From NCBI RefSeq assembly GCF_013364155.1, contig NZ_CP054916.1, positions 2,972,501 to 3,036,500 on the forward strand: a DNA stretch of 64,000 bases, read 5' to 3'. The notes under the pieces are model-generated. The model was not told the origin of the DNA and did not search any database. It saw only the letters and a program-made list of their open reading frames with translations. Every line of letters begins with the position of its first letter. Position 1 is the first letter of the stretch. A program made the position numbers and the translations under genes. This document shows, one piece after another, positions 60,800 to 64,000 of this stretch. Source of the stretch: Streptomyces sp. NA02950 (GTDB lineage: Bacteria; Actinomycetota; Actinomycetes; Streptomycetales; Streptomycetaceae).

Positions 60800-62227
60800 A
60801 TGCGCCGTTCCAAAATCGTCTGCACCCTGGGCCCCGCCGTCGACTCCTACGACCAGCTGAAGTCACTGATCGAGGCCGGGATGAACGTGGCCCGATTCAA
60901 TATGAGCCACGGGAGTCACGCGGAGCACGAGGAGCGGTACCACCGCGTCCGCAAGGCGTCCGAGGAGACCGGGCACGCGGTGGGCGTGCTGGCCGACCTC
61001 CAGGGCCCCAAGATCCGACTGGAGACCTTCGCCGACGGCCCGGTGGAGCTGGTCCGCGGCGACGAGTTCATCATCACCACCGAGGACGTCCCCGGCGACC
61101 GGACCATCTGCGGCACCACCTACAAGGGGCTGCCGGGCGATGTCTCCAAGGGCGACCAGGTCCTGATCAACGACGGCAATGTGGAGCTGCGGGTCACCGC
61201 GGTCGAGGGCCCGCGGGTGCGGACCATCGTCATCGAGGGCGGGGTGATCTCCGACCACAAGGGGATCAACCTGCCGGGTGCGGCGGTCAATGTCCCGGCG
61301 CTGTCCGAGAAGGACATCGAGGACCTGAAGTTCGCCCTGGGCATGGGGTGCGACATGGTCGCGCTGTCCTTCGTCCGGGACGCGGCCGACGTCCGCGATG
61401 TGCACCGGGTGATGGACGAGGCGGGCCGCCGGGTGCCGGTGATCGCCAAGGTCGAGAAGCCGCAGGCGGTCGCCAACATGGCCGATGTTGTCGCGGCCTT
61501 CGACGGCGTGATGGTGGCCCGTGGGGACCTGGCGGTGGAATACCCGCTGGAGAAGGTCCCGATGGTGCAGAAGCGGCTGATCGAGCTGTGTCGCCGGAAC
61601 GCCAAGCCGGTGATCGTGGCGACCCAGATGATGGAGTCGATGATCACCAACTCCCGTCCGACCCGCGCCGAGGCGTCCGATGTCGCCAACGCGATCCTGG
61701 ACGGTGCGGACGCGGTCATGCTGTCCGCCGAGTCCTCGGTCGGCTCGTATCCGATCGAGACCGTCAAGACGATGTCCCGGATCGTCCAGGCCGCCGAGGA
61801 GGAGCTGCTCTCCCGTGGCCTCCAGCCGCTGGTGCCGGGCAAGAAGCCCCGGACGCAGGGCGGTTCGGTGGCCCGCGCGGCCTGCGAGATCGCCGACTTC
61901 CTGGGGGCCAAGTCGCTGGTGGGATTCACCAAGTCCGGTGACACCGCCCGGCGGCTCTCCCGCTACCGCGTCCAGCAGCCGATCCTGGCCTTCACCACCG
62001 ACGCCGCCACCCGCAACCAGCTCACGCTGAGCTGGGGCGTGGAGTCCTTCGTGGTGCCCTACGTCGAGAACACCGACGCGATGGTGGACCTGGTCGACGC
62101 CGAGCTGCTGAAGCTGGGCCGCTACTCCGCGGGCGACACCATGATCATCACCGCTGGTTCGCCCCCCGGTGTCCCCGGCACCACCAACATGGTGCGGGTG
62201 CACCACCTGGGCGGCGAGAGCCGGTAA
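60800..62227 (+). CDS. pyk: Pyruvate kinase
   Basis: A 475-residue glycolytic enzyme converting phosphoenolpyruvate and ADP to pyruvate and ATP. SKIVCTLGPAVDSYDQLKSLIEAGMNVARFNMSHGSHAEH, LADLQGPKIRLETF, the active-site helix VIAKVEKPQAVANM..DGVMVARGDLAVEYPLEKVPMVQKRLI and PVIVATQMMESMI are all present; the C-terminal regulatory domain is intact. ATG 60800 follows TAGGATCAGCCTC. This could be read as a weak AGGA ribosome site or as a -10 box (TAGGAT, 60787-60792) giving a leaderless message. From memory Streptomyces carries two pyk genes; this is the pta-linked one. Confidence 0.95.
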   Translation: MRRSKIVCTLGPAVDSYDQLKSLIEAGMNVARFNMSHGSHAEHEERYHRVRKASEETGHAVGVLADLQGPKIRLETFADGPVELVRGDEFIITTEDVPGDRTICGTTYKGLPGDVSKGDQVLINDGNVELRVTAVEGPRVRTIVIEGGVISDHKGINLPGAAVNVPALSEKDIEDLKFALGMGCDMVALSFVRDAADVRDVHRVMDEAGRRVPVIAKVEKPQAVANMADVVAAFDGVMVARGDLAVEYPLEKVPMVQKRLIELCRRNAKPVIVATQMMESMITNSRPTRAEASDVANAILDGADAVMLSAESSVGSYPIETVKTMSRIVQAAEEELLSRGLQPLVPGKKPRTQGGSVARAACEIADFLGAKSLVGFTKSGDTARRLSRYRVQQPILAFTTDAATRNQLTLSWGVESFVVPYVENTDAMVDLVDAELLKLGRYSAGDTMIITAGSPPGVPGTTNMVRVHHLGGESR

Positions 62228-62245
62228 CCCTCCCCCGCGACAGCG

Positions 62246-62273
62246 AGCGGCCGGGCTCCTTTCGGAGTCCGGC
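62246..62273 (+). terminator. pyk terminator
   Basis: CGGCCGGGCTCC pairs with GGAGTCCGGCCG (one mismatch) around TTTC, about 20 nt after the pyk stop. Confidence 0.75.
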
Positions 62274-62284
62274 CGTCGCCGTTC

Positions 62285-62720
62285 CCCGGCGGACCTCAGC
62301 ACATGCCGGGTGCGCAGGGTGTGGACGTCGTCCGGGCCGAGCACCCGCCGACGGTCGATCAGCAGCAGCCGCAGCATCTTGACGGCCTCCGGACGCCGCC
62401 CGGACTCGCCCAGGTTGACGGCGAGGAACTGACGGCTGCGCAGGGTGTCCGGATGGTCCGCGCCGAGCACCCCCAGCTGCCGGGCGTGGATCTCCCGCAG
62501 CGGCCGGGCAGCCTCCGCCGGGGCTCCGGCCCCCGCCGAGGCTGTGCGCCAGCCACTGACGGCTGCGCAGCGTCTCCTCGTGGTCCGCGCCCAACAGGGC
62601 CCGCTGCTCCTCCAGCAGTGCCCTCAAGCCCTCGGACGCCCCCTGGTACCGCCCGGCCTCGCACAGCGCCACGGCCGCCTCGAACCGGGCGCGGTCGGCG
62701 GCGCGGCCGTGGGCGCGGTT
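62285..62720 (-). pseudogene. Decayed TPR-repeat fragment
   Basis: Two minus-strand frames give TPR_10/TPR_12-like repeats: ADRARFEAAVALCEAGRYQGASEGLRALLEEQRALLGADHEETLRSRQWLAHSLG, then APAEAARPLREIHARQLGVLGADHPDTLRSRQFLAVNLGESGRRPEAVKMLRLLLIDRRRVLGPDDVHTLRTRHVLR. Deleting one base from the five-C run at 62530-62534 joins them. No start or N-terminal effector domain is visible, and the last repeat runs into the pyk terminator. It is the tail of a lost NB-ARC-TPR or similar STAND protein. Confidence 0.75.
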
Positions 62721-62852
62721 GTTGGCCGAGGGCGAGCAGCGCCGCGTTCCGGCTGCCGCGCTGGAGCGGCTCACCCGCTGTCCCCCGTTTCCCCCGACGC
62801 ACTCCCGAAGCCACGCACTCCCGAGCGACATGGAGCGCGTCCGTTCGGACAC

Positions 62853-62984
62853 TCAAGGTAATCATAGGCCCCGGTGCGCACGAATACGCCCGTGGGCACC
62901 GATGCGCAACGCAGTTGGTGCCCACGGGCGTTCCCTCCCGAAAGAGGGTTTTGCGGCTCCCGAACGGGTCTGTGTGTCGCGGGG
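62853..62984. other. Intergenic region with the terminator of the window-edge gene
   Basis: No gene. Between the TPR relic and the surface-protein gene lies only the inverted repeat at 62887-62930. Confidence 0.4.
62887..62930 (-). terminator. Long hairpin after the window-edge gene
   Basis: CGCCCGTGGGCACC (62887-62900) pairs perfectly over 14 bp with GGTGCCCACGGGCG (62917-62930), loop 16 nt, about 55 nt beyond the stop at 62985. Confidence 0.75.
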
Positions 62985-64000
62985 TCACTCCCCGGTCTTG
63001 TACAGGTGCATCCCCGGTACCGTCAGGTCGCCGCCGAACTGGCCGGCCTGCTTGACGGTGACCTTGGTGAAGAAGACCTCCGGGAGGTTCAGCGGCGGCG
63101 GGCTCTTCGGGCTGAAGGTGATCGGGATGATCCCCAGCAGGTTGCCCGACAGCTCCTCGGTGTACATCGTCACCGTGCCGTTGCGGATGGTCGAGGTGGA
63201 CCCCTCGCGCGCCGCCACATGCGTGGTGGTGCCGGCGGGTCCGATGACCATCTGGTGCAGGTCCTTGATGTCCACGCCCTTGGCGGTGAACTTGAGGACC
63301 TTCTTGACCTGCCCGCTGTGTGTCTTGACCTCCACGATGCCCTTGTAGTCCAGGCCGTGCAGGCTCAGCAGGCTGCTCTTGAGGGTCCAGGGGTCGTCGG
63401 GCAGCAGGCTGGAGGTCGGTTCGGTCTCGGCGTTCTTGTACGCGTCGGCGTCGAACTCCGGGCAGGGGAAGGACTCCTTGCCGTCCTTGCCACCGGACTC
63501 CGAGGCGGACGGAGAGGGCTTCGGTGTGGCCTTCTCGGCCGCGTCCTTGGTGTCCTCGACCGTCTTCCTCGCCTTGTCCGCGGTGTCCTTGGCCCCGTCG
63601 CCGACCTTGTCCACCGTGTCCTTGACCGGATCGGCGGGCTTCTCGGACGACGGAGACGGGGCGGGCTCGCTGGACTCCGACGGGCTCGGCGAAGCGCTCG
63701 GCTCCGCGGACTCCTCCTTGTCGTCGGGATCGAAGATGTCGTGCAGTTTGTCCCCGACGCCCAGCGGGTCCAGCGGATTCCTGGACTCGGACTCCGAGGG
63801 GCTCGGCGAGGCGCTCGGCTCCTTCGACTCCTCGTCGTCCGCGGAGTCCGAGGACGAGCCGGACGGGGACGGCTTGGGCGTGGACGTGTCCTTCGACGGG
63901 CTCGGCGTGGGGTCCGGCTTCTGGGCCGGGGTGCCGCCGTCCTCCTTGGAGCCGGAGGTGTCCTCGGACCCCTTGGGGTCCTTGGACTCCGCCGAATCCT
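62985..64000 (-). CDS. Ser/Pro/Asp-rich surface-type protein, 5' end outside window
   Basis: The reading frame is open from 64000 to the stop at 62985 and the true start is beyond the window, so at least 338 residues are coded. The N-terminal part seen is low complexity (repeated SPSPSESES, PSASPSPSE, DPVKDTVDKVGDGAKDTADKARKTVEDTKDAAEKA), like a wall-spanning linker with amphipathic segments. The last ~150 residues (SFPCPEFDADAYKN to GQFGGDLTVPGMHLYKTGE) form a globular, beta-rich domain. It resembles a family of uncharacterised exported Streptomyces proteins; I cannot name a function. A strong hairpin follows the stop. Confidence 0.75.
   Translation of the reverse strand, partial: DSAESKDPKGSEDTSGSKEDGGTPAQKPDPTPSPSKDTSTPKPSPSGSSSDSADDEESKEPSASPSPSESESRNPLDPLGVGDKLHDIFDPDDKEESAEPSASPSPSESSEPAPSPSSEKPADPVKDTVDKVGDGAKDTADKARKTVEDTKDAAEKATPKPSPSASESGGKDGKESFPCPEFDADAYKNAETEPTSSLLPDDPWTLKSSLLSLHGLDYKGIVEVKTHSGQVKKVLKFTAKGVDIKDLHQMVIGPAGTTTHVAAREGSTSTIRNGTVTMYTEELSGNLLGIIPITFSPKSPPPLNLPEVFFTKVTVKQAGQFGGDLTVPGMHLYKTGE

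Overview
The window is a stretch of Streptomyces chromosome. Evidence: very high GC with GC-rich third codon positions, GTG/TTG starts behind GGAGG-type ribosome sites, rare TTA (bldA-type) codons, a GlgE-type glycogen cluster, three neutral M4 proteases, whiJ-like XRE/DUF397/ATPase genes, and the pfkA / pta-ackA-pyk block known from the Streptomyces core. No rRNA, tRNA, CRISPR array, integrase or transposase gene was recognised.

Layout. 1-6.1 kb: a small secreted tendamistat-like four-cysteine protein, a GH25 muramidase, a small conserved protein, an EF-hand protein, a Tat-exported amidase, an RsbW-like ATPase, an enoyl-CoA hydratase and an L,D-transpeptidase lipoprotein. 6.4-33.6 kb: alpha-glucan metabolism. 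glgX (with a TTA codon), glgP, then glgE-treS and mak-glgB, joined by 4-nt overlaps. Set inside this block are a heterodimeric ABC exporter, a DinB-like protein, three tandem secreted thermolysin-family proteases with terminators and related upstream sequences, an MmyB-type regulator and a subtilisin. TreS makes maltose from trehalose, Mak phosphorylates it, GlgE polymerises maltose-1-phosphate, GlgB branches the chain, and GlgP and GlgX degrade it.

33.6-42 kb: a decayed NB-ARC (AfsR-type) fragment, an exported intradiol dioxygenase, a divergent dicarboxylate symporter / CitA-DcuS-type two-component system, and a sugar ABC operon (binding protein and first permease). The second permease lies 9.3 kb further on (51378-52274). 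The intervening DNA (42.03-51.37 kb) looks inserted: the 3' end of the first permease gene, including its last six codons and stop, is repeated almost exactly at 44.17-44.19 kb, and its GAGGAGGTC core recurs as the ribosome site of the second permease. The first inserted segment carries a histidyl-tRNA synthetase paralogue and a frameshifted C-x-x-C protein. The second carries a whiJ-like regulatory set (XRE, two DUF397, a zinc-ribbon protein, an RsbW-like ATPase with a TTA codon), a LysR/MFS pair, a signal-less binding protein, an SDR and a DinB protein.

52.3-64 kb: two paralogous membrane-anchored proteins, a one-pass HTH/beta-trefoil protein, then central carbon genes. pfkA is divergent from pta-ackA, with overlapping promoter sequences, and pyk follows. 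A decayed TPR fragment lies behind pyk, and the window ends inside a Ser/Pro-rich surface protein gene.

Limits: assignments rest on motifs and remembered family features. No database search or alignment was run. Starts were chosen by ribosome-site spacing and family-like N-termini.
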